Shown: positions 1-6,402, counted from the stretch's first letter. The stretch: DNA of 6,402 nt from Methylococcaceae bacterium (GCA_947505055.1 CANNLO010000281.1:1-6402); one strand, 5' to 3'. Translations and numbers: made by a program. Notes: generated by a model not told the origin, from the sequence alone.

Positions 1-997
1 CTGTCTGTTCGTACACTCCCATAAAACGCTTTACTGCTCTAGCTATTGATACGGCCGAATTTGGATCAAACGTTTGCTCCGGATCAAGCACATCACGCAC
101 ATAATCCAATTCTGGCGCTAACACTGGCAAGTTGGCTTGCCGTGCTTCTATTAAAGGCAGGCCAAATGATTCAAAGTTTGACGGGTAAATAACTGCTCCA
201 GATCTGGCATAAAGCGCCAAGACCTCACCGTGATTCAATTGACCAACATTGGTCATTTTTAAATTATGCTGTTGCCGCATAGCGTCAACTTGTTGGCATA
301 ATTTAGTAAATCGAGCTTCCTCCAAGGTCAAGCATAGCGAAGGAAATAATCCTTCTTGAGCTAACAAGCACCAAGCTTCGATTAATTTTTGGTGATTCTT
401 GTGCGGTTCACCTGATGCAACATACAAAAAGTCAAAGTCATTATCTTTTTTCACCCCTTCTTCTAAAACGTTTCGCATATAGCCATTGGGTTCTGCTACA
501 AAGGGTAGAATACGAATCGGTTTGAGTCCTTGTATTTTTATTTCCAACAATCTTTTCATGGTTTGCGTTTGCACAACAAATTCGTCAGCATTAATTAACT
601 TTCCAGCTAACCATAGCCTTTCCATGGCAAGACGCAACCTAACCCTGAAAGGAAACTTATTAAGAGAAACATCATCAATCAAATAGCGGTTTTGTACAAA
701 AACAATGGTGTACCCTTTTAATTTGAACAACGGAGGAAGATTGCCAAAACACAACACCCTGTCATCCGCTCTAACATTCTCGGCAAGCCATTTTTCTGCA
801 TTCAAACGCTGCCGCACAGAAGGTTTTACTCGCTTAATTTGCACCTTATCGGCTAAATTTGTCGCCAAAGGCATACGCTCATCTACACACACGAAAAACT
901 CTGTTTTGTCGTGCACTGAGTTTAGTAAAGGTTCAAGTAAAGACCTGCCGCCGCCTTGGTGCACATTAGGTGCATGGATGTAAAATCGTCCAGACAT
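1..997 (-). CDS. GT4-family glycosyltransferase (GT-B fold), C-terminus cut by window edge
   Basis: I translated this frame by hand: an open frame of 332 codons runs from ATG at 997 to the left edge without a stop, so the 3' end lies outside. Residues 13-21 (HQGGGRSLL) form the glycine-rich N-terminal loop typical of GT-B enzymes. Residues 192-202 (YVASGEPHKNH) match the start of the C-terminal Rossmann domain of family 4 (glycosyl transferases group 1, PF00534). Residues 276-284 (ESFGLPLIE) form the EX7E donor-binding motif. Family members are often about 370-400 residues, so some 40-70 are probably missing. It should transfer a sugar from a nucleotide donor to a growing lipid-linked glycan in the cytoplasm; donor and acceptor cannot be read. 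The start lies 15 bases after the GT2 stop. The ribosome site is weak: GAGG overlapping the GT2 stop is 13 bases away, and a GAG is 6 bases away. Family is secure, specificity unknown. Confidence 0.9.
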   Translation of the reverse strand, partial: MSGRFYIHAPNVHQGGGRSLLEPLLNSVHDKTEFFVCVDERMPLATNLADKVQIKRVKPSVRQRLNAEKWLAENVRADDRVLCFGNLPPLFKLKGYTIVFVQNRYLIDDVSLNKFPFRVRLRLAMERLWLAGKLINADEFVVQTQTMKRLLEIKIQGLKPIRILPFVAEPNGYMRNVLEEGVKKDNDFDFLYVASGEPHKNHQKLIEAWCLLAQEGLFPSLCLTLEEARFTKLCQQVDAMRQQHNLKMTNVGQLNHGEVLALYARSGAVIYPSNFESFGLPLIEARQANLPVLAPELDYVRDVLDPEQTFDPNSAVSIARAVKRFMGVYEQT

Positions 998-1012
998 TTT
1001 TAGCTCAAGACC

Positions 1013-2068
1013 TCATTTGTGCGATAAGCGCTTTAGATAGATTAATGATGTTTTACCTGTCTGATACAAATGAAGGAAAGCTAGTAACTTTATATAAATT
1101 CCGCTAAACAAAACCAAAAAGCCCCGCTTAGTCTTGATTGCGGAGAATAAGGTATCCCAAGAAAATAAGTCATGCAGTAAAGCTAGAGCCTGCTCTGGCT
1201 TATCAATAATGAATAAATTGATTGAACGCATCAATCGATCCCTACGTTCCAGCCACCGGTGATTACGCAGATCATCGTCATTAAGCAATACTTGAACCTG
1301 TTCTTGTGCCAAGTAATGCTCAGTGACGAGAAAAAAATCTGCTCTTGCTGTCTCTAAACGAACACGCGCAGAAAATTGATTATTACCAATTCGGTAACGC
1401 ATTAAAGGCTCTAAGAGATAGCCAACCGAATGATATTGAAGGATACGCAACCATACATCTAAATCTGCACTGGATTTAAAAAAATCTCCTCGCCAATATT
1501 TAATTTCTTGTTGATACACTTGGGTGCGCACCATCACGCTGGGACAAATGAAAAAATTGGAATGACGTAAAACAGCTTTAAACAGGGCACTAAAATCATA
1601 TATACCACTTTGATTTACAATGTCTTTTGGCAAGTGAAGCGCACCAACTTTATGACCTTTGTCGTCGATCAAACTTGCTTCGGTGAACACTGCGCCTGCT
1701 TCTGTACGGGCTTCCAAGAAACTTACTTGCTTTGCAACCATATCCGGTTCATACAGATCATCAGCATGGAATATCCCGGTGTATTTTCCTTCCGCCAACT
1801 GAATACAACGATTAAAATTACCTTCGCCCCCTATGTTTTCTTTATGACGATGAATAATTACTCGTGAGTCCACAATCGACTCAATAACGTTTACCGTTGC
1901 GTCAGTGGAGGCGTTATCAGAAACGTGTACAACCAGATTAGCGTAGGTTTGAGCCAGGATCGACTTCAACGTCTCAAGCACCGTTTCTGCAGCATTGTAA
2001 GTTGGAATGCAGACACAAACCAGCGGCAATTCACTTGGCTTACTGTGACTGTTATTAATCTTGGTCAA
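1013..2068 (-). CDS. GT2-family glycosyltransferase (GT-A fold), TTG start
   Basis: This 351-residue protein opens with a GT-A domain (PF00535). Residues 16-25 (LVCVCIPTYN) are the first strand and nucleotide-binding loop, 49-56 (VSDNASTD) are the second conserved segment, and H101-A-D-D104 is the DxD-like metal/donor site. A likely catalytic acidic segment sits near D202-D204 (ADLDVWLR). Residues about 316-335 are hydrophobic and may anchor the C-terminus to the inner membrane. It should add one sugar to a lipid-linked repeat unit; donor and acceptor are unknown. The start is unusual: the first usable codon is TTG at 2068, three bases after the TAG of the GT10 gene and in the same frame. The first in-frame ATG is at residue 110, inside the catalytic domain, so it cannot be the start. 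TTG at residue 14 or ATT at residue 4 are less likely. No good Shine-Dalgarno is visible, so translation is probably coupled to the upstream gene. The gene lies 15 bases before the GT4 gene. Confidence 0.9.
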   Translation of the reverse strand: MTKINNSHSKPSELPLVCVCIPTYNAAETVLETLKSILAQTYANLVVHVSDNASTDATVNVIESIVDSRVIIHRHKENIGGEGNFNRCIQLAEGKYTGIFHADDLYEPDMVAKQVSFLEARTEAGAVFTEASLIDDKGHKVGALHLPKDIVNQSGIYDFSALFKAVLRHSNFFICPSVMVRTQVYQQEIKYWRGDFFKSSADLDVWLRILQYHSVGYLLEPLMRYRIGNNQFSARVRLETARADFFLVTEHYLAQEQVQVLLNDDDLRNHRWLERRDRLMRSINLFIIDKPEQALALLHDLFSWDTLFSAIKTKRGFLVLFSGIYIKLLAFLHLYQTGKTSLIYLKRLSHK

Positions 2069-2074
2069 TTGCTA
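2066..2074 (-). other. In-frame stop/restart junction TAG-CAA-TTG between GT10 and GT2
   Basis: On the minus strand the GT10 gene ends at TAG (2074-2072), followed by one sense codon CAA and then TTG (2068-2066), the proposed GT2 start. All are in one frame, so suppression of a single amber codon would give a fused two-domain glycosyltransferase of about 700 residues. No strong Shine-Dalgarno precedes the TTG; the nearest purine stretch is GCGAG within the last GT10 codons. The simplest reading is stop-and-restart translational coupling. Confidence 0.6.
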
Positions 2075-3118
2075 GGACTCGCAAATATGTTCAAGGGAAT
2101 CATAAAATTTATTGGCCATGTCACTTCTCAAAAAATTACGTCCAGCAATTCTCATTTCGTTGATTTTTTCAGTGGATAAAGTGGCGACATCTTCCCACAT
2201 TTCTGTCCACGTTAAATATTTCCGGCAATCCACGAATACATCTTCCGGGATATAATCCAATATATCCGGAGCTCCCATATAAAGAGGGATTGTGCCTGCA
2301 TATAAACAATCGAATATTTTTTCAGTTATATAACCATCCATCCGCATGTTTTCAAAACACAAGCAGAACTCGTAATTTTGAAGTACTTCAAACTTGGATA
2401 CGCACTTGCCTTTGTAAATCGACATAAGCGCTCGATAATGTCGCCAATACGGCAGCCACATAGCTTCTCTTGACCACCATTTATCCCACCCCATACCATA
2501 CAAATCAATAACTCCGGCATTTGACAATTCAGCCATAGCCTCGATGCGTAAACTGTACTGCTCTCGACTTCTGCCATGTGGATTATGGCTGCCATTGATA
2601 ACAACCACACGTTTCATTCTTTCTTCATGCTCCCAATACGGCTCCAGCACATCATTATGGGGGATAGGCCAAAAAAGTCTATGAAGCTTACTGGTATCGA
2701 CTCCTTCTATTGAATATCCATCCCCATTAATATTGTGTATGTAAACTCTATCAAAAACGCTTGTCAATCGAGGTAAGGCTTCATAGAGGGAGGGCACAAC
2801 AACTGGGGGCTCCATAATAACAAAAGCAACCATTTTCGAAGATCCATCAAGCAACACCCTCTCAAAATTATCAAGAATTCCGAGAGAGTAGTAATGACTT
2901 TGTTGTGTGTTGTGACCGAGCTCTTTGAGCAAATAGTCCGCTGTATGTACACTGCTGCCTTTACTCTCCATATGTTCGCGCAAGCGGTGGAATGGTAATA
3001 ACTGGCCATCGCGATTTAGTACAGGATTAGCTAAATCAAATAAACCATCAGTATCGAAAGCGCGATATGATGGATCAATGAATATACTTCTTCCAACTTT
3101 TGAATTATGATCATTCAT
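2072..3118 (-). CDS. GT10-family alpha-1,3-fucosyltransferase-like protein
   Basis: The C-terminal half carries the signature of fucosyltransferase family 10 (PF00852). Residues are numbered here from the upstream ATG at 3133. F260-E-N262 is followed by Y268-I-T-E271-K272 and then a segment ending in GTIPLYMGAPD (280-290). In Helicobacter pylori FucT the matching Asn, Glu and Lys contact GDP-fucose, and the Asn-to-Glu spacing of nine is the same here. IDLYGMGW (209-216) is another family-like element. The expected reaction transfers fucose from GDP-fucose to a GlcNAc- or Glc-type residue of the glycan, in the cytoplasm; the acceptor is not deducible. I chose ATG at 3118, which overlaps the flippase stop by 8 bases (ATGAATGA) and has GGA 10 bases upstream. 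ATG at 3133 would add five residues (353 in total) but has no ribosome site. No C-terminal heptad repeats of the H. pylori type are present. No GDP-fucose synthesis genes lie in the window. Confidence 0.9.
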   Translation of the reverse strand: MNDHNSKVGRSIFIDPSYRAFDTDGLFDLANPVLNRDGQLLPFHRLREHMESKGSSVHTADYLLKELGHNTQQSHYYSLGILDNFERVLLDGSSKMVAFVIMEPPVVVPSLYEALPRLTSVFDRVYIHNINGDGYSIEGVDTSKLHRLFWPIPHNDVLEPYWEHEERMKRVVVINGSHNPHGRSREQYSLRIEAMAELSNAGVIDLYGMGWDKWWSREAMWLPYWRHYRALMSIYKGKCVSKFEVLQNYEFCLCFENMRMDGYITEKIFDCLYAGTIPLYMGAPDILDYIPEDVFVDCRKYLTWTEMWEDVATLSTEKINEMRIAGRNFLRSDMANKFYDSLEHICES

Positions 3119-4541
3119 GTGTCTTGTTTCCATGCAATAAAGGCCGTATCAAAATGTATTGAAAGAGAAAAAAGATAATTCCTACTATAAACAGTTGTGC
3201 AACGACTACAAATAAGCTCCCAATGCTACCATTTTCCCTACGCAATATTTCTGCCAATAATATAAGCACTAGTCCCATACTCAAACTCATTATGAGCATT
3301 TTCTTAGGCAATTTTACTGTAAGTTCCTTTCGAGTGAATACATAGGTTAAAATGAAAGTTGTCACTGACGAAAGCATTAATGCTGCACCCACACCGTTTG
3401 AACCCTGTTTGGACATTAACAACCAAATTAAAGTAATAGACAAAGATGCTCCTACTAGACTGGGGGTAATTAGTAATCTAGTTTTCATTCGTGCATGAGC
3501 AACCATTCCATATACTCCAGAGGCAACTCGTGCCAATTCAGCACCTACCCCCCATCCAATGAATTGGAACGACGACCAATATTCTGAACCAAGCATTGCA
3601 CGGGTTAATTCAGGCGCAGTGGCAAGAATTACGGAACCAACCAAAATCAACGACGGAAAGATGGCGCCCGCATAATCGCTCCAAGCCTCGGATTGCTTGA
3701 GCTTATTGTCATTAGCAATATTCTTATAGAAGGTAGGCTGCAAATAGGTGGTAAATACTGATTCGAATGCCGAGATTATCCCGGCGCTAATTCCATATCC
3801 TGCCGCAAATAGACCAAGCGCATGCAGACCAAGACTAGATTCCATCATAAACCGATAACTTTGTGTCTGCATCCAGCCCAACCCGACAGCAATAGAGATC
3901 GGCCAAGCAAAGTCTATCAGCGCGTTAATGTGCTGCTTAGTTGGTTTTTGTAAGACATCTTGCACATTCAATTTTGTGAAAAAAATCTTCCAACCTAATG
4001 CTGCAAAAACCAATTGGCCTAAAAGTAAACCAATAATCCAATTTTCTGCTCTAGGTGCAAATCCAATAACAAAAATAATAGCGGCTACTAAACTCATTGC
4101 TCCGGTTGCTAAAGTTAGTGCCACAAACCACCCTCTATAACCCAATAAATTTAGCCCCGGAATAACAACTTGGTTGACTGTTGTAAACAGCAACGACCCA
4201 CCAACTAAAAGTAACGTCAAAGCGGTTGTGGTGTGTATACTGACCCACCCAGTTTCAACAAATATCCATAATGATGCAATCGCAACACCACAAACAGTAA
4301 GAAGGTATAGCCAGAAATAATTGTAGTAATGCTGTACTTTACCTACCGCATTCCAAACATGAAGCCGGCGGTTCATAAACATTCCAACAGGGTTAAGTAA
4401 CAATAAGGCATAAAAAGCGACGATTGATGCAACAAGAAATACTTTAGCCATTTCTTCAGGTGGTAATAAAGTTGTCGAAACTTTAATGGTTGCAAAGATC
4501 AAGAAAAATTGGGCAAAACGTCCGAATGCAATCAGTAGCAT
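3111..4541 (-). CDS. Wzx-like polysaccharide flippase (MOP superfamily)
   Basis: This 476-residue protein is almost wholly hydrophobic. I count about 14 membrane segments, roughly at 2-27, 34-56, 74-96, 104-127, 137-161, 168-188, 207-224, 239-263, 290-310, 325-348, 356-377, 384-402, 413-432 and 440-466, separated by short charged loops. Such a layout in a glycosyltransferase cluster fits the Wzx/RfbX and PST-type lipid-linked oligosaccharide flippases of the MATE/MOP fold, which move undecaprenyl-linked repeat units across the inner membrane. Length is in the family's usual range (about 400-500). The ATG at 4541 is the only good start: an in-frame TAG lies 27 bases upstream with no ATG, GTG or TTG between, and a weak GAG is 6 bases before the ATG. 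The first membrane helix therefore begins right at the N-terminus. The 3' end overlaps the GT10 gene by 8 bases. A Wzy polymerase is a less likely alternative because segments are evenly spaced and there is no large periplasmic loop. Confidence 0.88.
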   Translation of the reverse strand: MLLIAFGRFAQFFLIFATIKVSTTLLPPEEMAKVFLVASIVAFYALLLLNPVGMFMNRRLHVWNAVGKVQHYYNYFWLYLLTVCGVAIASLWIFVETGWVSIHTTTALTLLLVGGSLLFTTVNQVVIPGLNLLGYRGWFVALTLATGAMSLVAAIIFVIGFAPRAENWIIGLLLGQLVFAALGWKIFFTKLNVQDVLQKPTKQHINALIDFAWPISIAVGLGWMQTQSYRFMMESSLGLHALGLFAAGYGISAGIISAFESVFTTYLQPTFYKNIANDNKLKQSEAWSDYAGAIFPSLILVGSVILATAPELTRAMLGSEYWSSFQFIGWGVGAELARVASGVYGMVAHARMKTRLLITPSLVGASLSITLIWLLMSKQGSNGVGAALMLSSVTTFILTYVFTRKELTVKLPKKMLIMSLSMGLVLILLAEILRRENGSIGSLFVVVAQLFIVGIIFFLFQYILIRPLLHGNKTHE

Positions 4542-4596
4542 CGCTTTCTCGACCCAAAATAGATGCTATCAAAAATCGAAAGGCAGTTAATCATAA
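4542..4596. other. Short gap between FkbM and flippase genes, nothing recognised
   Basis: These 55 bases are AT-rich and hold no hairpin, no convincing promoter and no complete reading frame. TTTTTGATAGCAT on the minus strand only loosely resembles a -10 region. Apart from the 72-base gap before the FkbM gene, this is the only gap of more than about 15 bases in the operon. Confidence 0.4.
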
Positions 4597-5316
4597 TCAG
4601 TGTCTTACAATATATTTTATGACCGATTTAAAGCGATTCCAGAGCACAGTTGAATAAATGAATATTTCCGTATTTATGACCTGAAATTTAGTTACTAGCA
4701 CATCATCTTTCTTCACATACCAATCGTTACATCCTGTTTTTTTAAATCTTATATACGACACAGATTGCATAAATTTTTTCACCTGTGAATCGATTCCATG
4801 TGAGTTATCTTCAATAATCACAATTCTGGGAGATATCTTACTAAAAGACAAACCTGCCAGAACTGACAGCTCATGCCCCTCAACATCAATAGTTAAAAAA
4901 TCAAAAGACGTAATTCCACAATCAAGCAAAATATCATCCAGTCGAGCAGTCTTCACTATTATTTTTCTTATTCCTTTATCACTCAAACTTTTAATACGTG
5001 CAAAATGGTTATCATCCTTTTGTATTGTAGAAAGAGTTTCCACGCCTTCTGCAACATAAAACTCAACTTCACCTGCCTTTTCACTTGCAGCAATCTCCAT
5101 GACCTCACAAGTTCGAACACTCCTAATTTTTTCGCAAAAATCTGGCATTGGTTCGACGACTATACAGCGCCAACCCAGCTTTTCGAAAAAATAGCTGTTG
5201 CTGCCAGTTACACCATCAAATCCACCAACCTCAACACAAGTCCCAATTTTTTTATTGAAAATTTCATTAAGAATTTTATCTTCGCCAAATTGGGCATAAT
5301 AATTTTGAAGTTCCAT
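4597..5316 (-). CDS. FkbM-family SAM-dependent methyltransferase
   Basis: This 239-residue protein has the core of FkbM methyltransferases (PF05050). Motif I is C27-V-E-V-G-G-F-D-G35, the SAM-binding loop, followed by GSNSYFFEKLGW (38-49). Motif II is VVEP (53-56), where E55 would hold the SAM ribose. FLTIDVEGHE (140-149) is the conserved FkbM segment after the fourth strand. The family O-methylates natural products and sugars, so here it may methylate a hydroxyl of a glycan residue, either as a constant part of the repeat or as an end cap; which is unknown. The C-terminal 25 residues are hydrophobic and basic and might touch the membrane. The start is well supported: AAGGA sits 5 bases before ATG 5316. 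Sampled 60-base blocks of the gene are about 30-35% GC, against about 47-52% in the SDR gene upstream, and it is flanked by the two widest gaps in the operon. This suggests a separate origin. Confidence 0.9.
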   Translation of the reverse strand: MELQNYYAQFGEDKILNEIFNKKIGTCVEVGGFDGVTGSNSYFFEKLGWRCIVVEPMPDFCEKIRSVRTCEVMEIAASEKAGEVEFYVAEGVETLSTIQKDDNHFARIKSLSDKGIRKIIVKTARLDDILLDCGITSFDFLTIDVEGHELSVLAGLSFSKISPRIVIIEDNSHGIDSQVKKFMQSVSYIRFKKTGCNDWYVKKDDVLVTKFQVINTEIFIYSTVLWNRFKSVIKYIVRH

Positions 5317-5321
5317 TGTAA

Positions 5322-5326
5322 TCCTT
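5322..5326 (-). promoter_or_regulatory. Ribosome binding site of the FkbM gene
   Basis: AAGGA on the minus strand, 5 bases before ATG 5316. It is one of the two strongest Shine-Dalgarno sites in the window and fixes the start of the methyltransferase gene. Confidence 0.7.
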
Positions 5327-5335
5327 GGTTTTATT

Positions 5336-5341
5336 ATTATA
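5336..5341 (-). promoter_or_regulatory. Possible -10 box (TATAAT) upstream of the FkbM gene
   Basis: A perfect TATAAT lies 20 bases upstream of the FkbM ATG, so a transcript could start about 12 bases before the ATG and still include the AAGGA ribosome site. At 16-18 base spacing there is no good TTGACA-like -35 element, and no extended -10 TG. The region is AT-rich, so a chance match is quite possible. If real, it would allow the downstream genes to be transcribed apart from the SDR gene. Confidence 0.25.
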
Positions 5342-5343
5342 AG

Positions 5344-5369
5344 GCGACAGTTATTAAAATGACGGTCGC
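5344..5369. other. Imperfect inverted repeat in the SDR-FkbM gap
   Basis: On the plus strand GCGACAGT (5344-5351) pairs with ACGGTCGC (5362-5369): seven of eight positions match, around a 10-base AT-rich loop. No T-run follows on either strand, so it is not a standard intrinsic terminator. It could be an RNA processing or stability hairpin after the SDR gene, an operator next to the TATAAT box, or chance. Confidence 0.3.
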
Positions 5370-5388
5370 TAGTAGTACAGTTTGTAGT

Positions 5389-6348
5389 CTATTTGATAAA
5401 TCTGTTTTTACTAGTTTGTTTATCTACCAACAATATCGCATTCATCTCTTCTATAAGGCTTTCAAGTGAAGTCATACTGGGCAGATAACCAAAATCTGCC
5501 GCTCTTGTATTGCTCGAATAGTAATGAGGCTTGCTACCGGTTGCATTGATAGAGAGAGCTGTGGCTACAGTTTCGTACTGTAGTCCATATTTTCCCTGCA
5601 TTGCAGCCAAGAGAGTCGGCTTGTCAATCGGTGCTTTGCTGTAACAATCAACCACGGCATTGGTTGCCGGTAACGTTAATAACGCGATCACCAAATTATA
5701 AAAATCAGAGGGATGTATAAAGTCCCGCACAATATAATCTGAAGATGTTTTCAGCACCGTTTTATCACGAATGGCACGGACAATATCGGTGATTAAAAAC
5801 CGTGCCGACATATCCTGGGTATGGCTAAAATAATTAAACAGCCGAATATCAGTAATCGGTAAATGAGCCAACGACCGATGCCTGCATTCGGCATGTAACT
5901 TGGCTACGGCATACCAGTCTTGTGGTTGCAGGTTGTTAATGGCAACCGTCGCCTTGGTATTTTTATCGACCGGTGCTTCAAAACTTGCACCATAGGCAGC
6001 ACCGCTGCTTAGAAAGATATAGCGGCATTGCGGATGTTGCTCTAAATAGCTCAAGGCCATTTGATCGTATTTTGAGGTGACATCGAAGATCGATGCACCC
6101 ATTGCTTCGGTCTGTGCCGGATTTCCTACGCCAACGAAATTAAGGATGGCATCAAAGGCCTCGCTCGAACTAAAGGCGGTGAAATCATAGACCCAGTATT
6201 TATTCGATAGGCCGTTGCTTACCAGCCATTGCGACACAGTCTCTGGCCGGCGGGCAAAAAGTACCAATTCGTCAGTGCCTTGTTTAGAGAAGGATAGTAT
6301 CAAGTCTTTAGCTATTTGGCTGGTAGCTCCAAGGATGGCTATGCGCAT
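5389..6348 (-). CDS. NAD(P)-dependent sugar-nucleotide epimerase/dehydratase/reductase (extended SDR)
   Basis: This 319-residue protein has the architecture of the extended short-chain dehydrogenase/reductase family (PF01370). The N-terminal Rossmann loop is G7-A-T-S-Q-I-A13, where serine stands at the usual second glycine and alanine at the third. A catalytic serine is in FLSSGAAYG (112-120), and the YxxxK pair is Y146-A-V-A-K150. RDFIHPSDF (208-216) matches the segment that closes the sugar-nucleotide pocket in this family, and the C-terminal FGYLPSMTSLESLIEE (286-301) is the usual ending. It probably acts in the cytoplasm on a nucleotide-linked keto sugar, as a C4-reductase or epimerase, supplying a donor for the nearby transferases. 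Nucleotide and product cannot be told from sequence alone. It is not a clear GDP-fucose synthase. The start is firm: GAGGAG sits 5 bases before the ATG and overlaps the stop of the preceding gene. Confidence 0.88.
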   Translation of the reverse strand: MRIAILGATSQIAKDLILSFSKQGTDELVLFARRPETVSQWLVSNGLSNKYWVYDFTAFSSSEAFDAILNFVGVGNPAQTEAMGASIFDVTSKYDQMALSYLEQHPQCRYIFLSSGAAYGASFEAPVDKNTKATVAINNLQPQDWYAVAKLHAECRHRSLAHLPITDIRLFNYFSHTQDMSARFLITDIVRAIRDKTVLKTSSDYIVRDFIHPSDFYNLVIALLTLPATNAVVDCYSKAPIDKPTLLAAMQGKYGLQYETVATALSINATGSKPHYYSSNTRAADFGYLPSMTSLESLIEEMNAILLVDKQTSKNRFIK

Positions 6349-6353
6349 AAAAA

Positions 6354-6359
6354 CTCCTC
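6354..6359 (-). promoter_or_regulatory. Ribosome binding site of the SDR gene
   Basis: GAGGAG on the minus strand, 5 bases from ATG 6348, sharing bases with the TGA (6360-6358) of the preceding gene. The overlap suggests translational coupling between the two genes. Confidence 0.75.
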
Positions 6360-6402
6360 AGTTAATCCACCTTGCGTATTCATCATCGATTGCTTGGCAA
6401 CC
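6358..6402 (-). CDS. C-terminal fragment of an unidentified upstream gene
   Basis: An open frame enters from the right edge and ends at TGA (6360-6358). It gives 14 residues, GCQAIDDEYARWIN, of a protein whose rest lies outside the window. Its stop is nine bases before the SDR start and merges with the strong GAGGAG ribosome site, as expected of co-translated operon genes. By position it is probably another sugar-nucleotide or glycan gene. Fourteen residues are too few to assign a family, and I do not recognise the ending. Confidence 0.6.
   Translation of the reverse strand, partial: GCQAIDDEYARWIN

Noticed and set aside
486..983. Two plus-strand open frames (486-686 and 705-983) opposite the GT4 gene
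   Set aside because: They lie antisense to a clear GT4 coding frame, show no domain-like composition, and are typical shadows.
998..1012. Possible terminator between the GT2 and GT4 genes
   Set aside because: The 15-base gap has no hairpin; it simply links two operon genes.
1259..1290. NDDDLRNH in the GT2 protein (residues 263-270), resembling the DDLRVN heptad repeats of H. pylori fucosyltransferases
   Set aside because: It occurs once, in a different protein family, with no repetition.
1331..1484. Runs of seven A or T (1331-1337, 1478-1484, also 4737-4743 and 5247-5253) as possible phase-variation tracts
   Set aside because: They are short, encode ordinary Lys or Phe codons in AT-rich genes, and all reading frames are intact; phase-variable tracts are normally longer.
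5005..5469. A 154-codon plus-strand frame opposite FkbM and the end of the SDR gene
   Set aside because: Its translation is low-complexity (many Phe, Asn, Thr, Cys) and mirrors the FkbM motifs on the other strand; no recognisable domain.
5533..5539. CGGTAGC on the minus strand, matching the core of the ops/JUMPstart element used by RfaH in polysaccharide operons
   Set aside because: Only seven bases match GGCGGTAGCGT, the flanks differ, and it lies inside the SDR coding region rather than in an operon leader.

Overview
The window lies inside a surface-polysaccharide (O-antigen or capsule type) biosynthesis locus of a Gram-negative bacterium. Every supportable gene is on the minus strand and reads from the right edge to the left edge. 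Gene content (a Wzx-type flippase, several glycosyltransferases, a sugar-nucleotide SDR enzyme and an FkbM methyltransferase) and moderate GC fit a proteobacterium, most likely a gammaproteobacterium. No housekeeping marker is present, so the genus cannot be named.

In transcription order (right to left): the last 14 codons of an unidentified gene (6402-6358); an extended-SDR NAD(P)-dependent sugar-nucleotide epimerase/reductase (6348-5389); a 72-base gap with a TATAAT box and an imperfect hairpin; an FkbM-family methyltransferase (5316-4597); a 55-base gap with nothing recognisable; a polytopic Wzx/MOP-type flippase (4541-3111); a GT10 fucosyltransferase-like enzyme whose start overlaps the flippase end (3118-2072); a GT2 glycosyltransferase (2068-1013); and a GT4 glycosyltransferase that starts at 997 and runs off the left edge without a stop. 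No RNA gene, IS element, CRISPR array or clear intrinsic terminator was seen.

The genes suggest one pathway. The SDR finishes a nucleotide-activated deoxy or otherwise modified sugar. The GT10, GT2 and GT4 enzymes add fucose-like and other sugars to a lipid-linked repeat unit at the inner face of the cytoplasmic membrane. The FkbM protein may O-methylate a sugar, and the flippase moves the finished unit to the periplasm. A Wzy polymerase, an initiating transferase and GDP-fucose synthesis genes are not in the window.

The oddest point is the GT10/GT2 junction. The two genes share one reading frame, separated only by TAG-CAA, and the second has no ATG near its start, only TTG. The FkbM gene is also clearly more AT-rich than the SDR gene upstream, as expected of a mosaic locus. 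I found nothing that convincingly forms an undescribed defence or mobile system.
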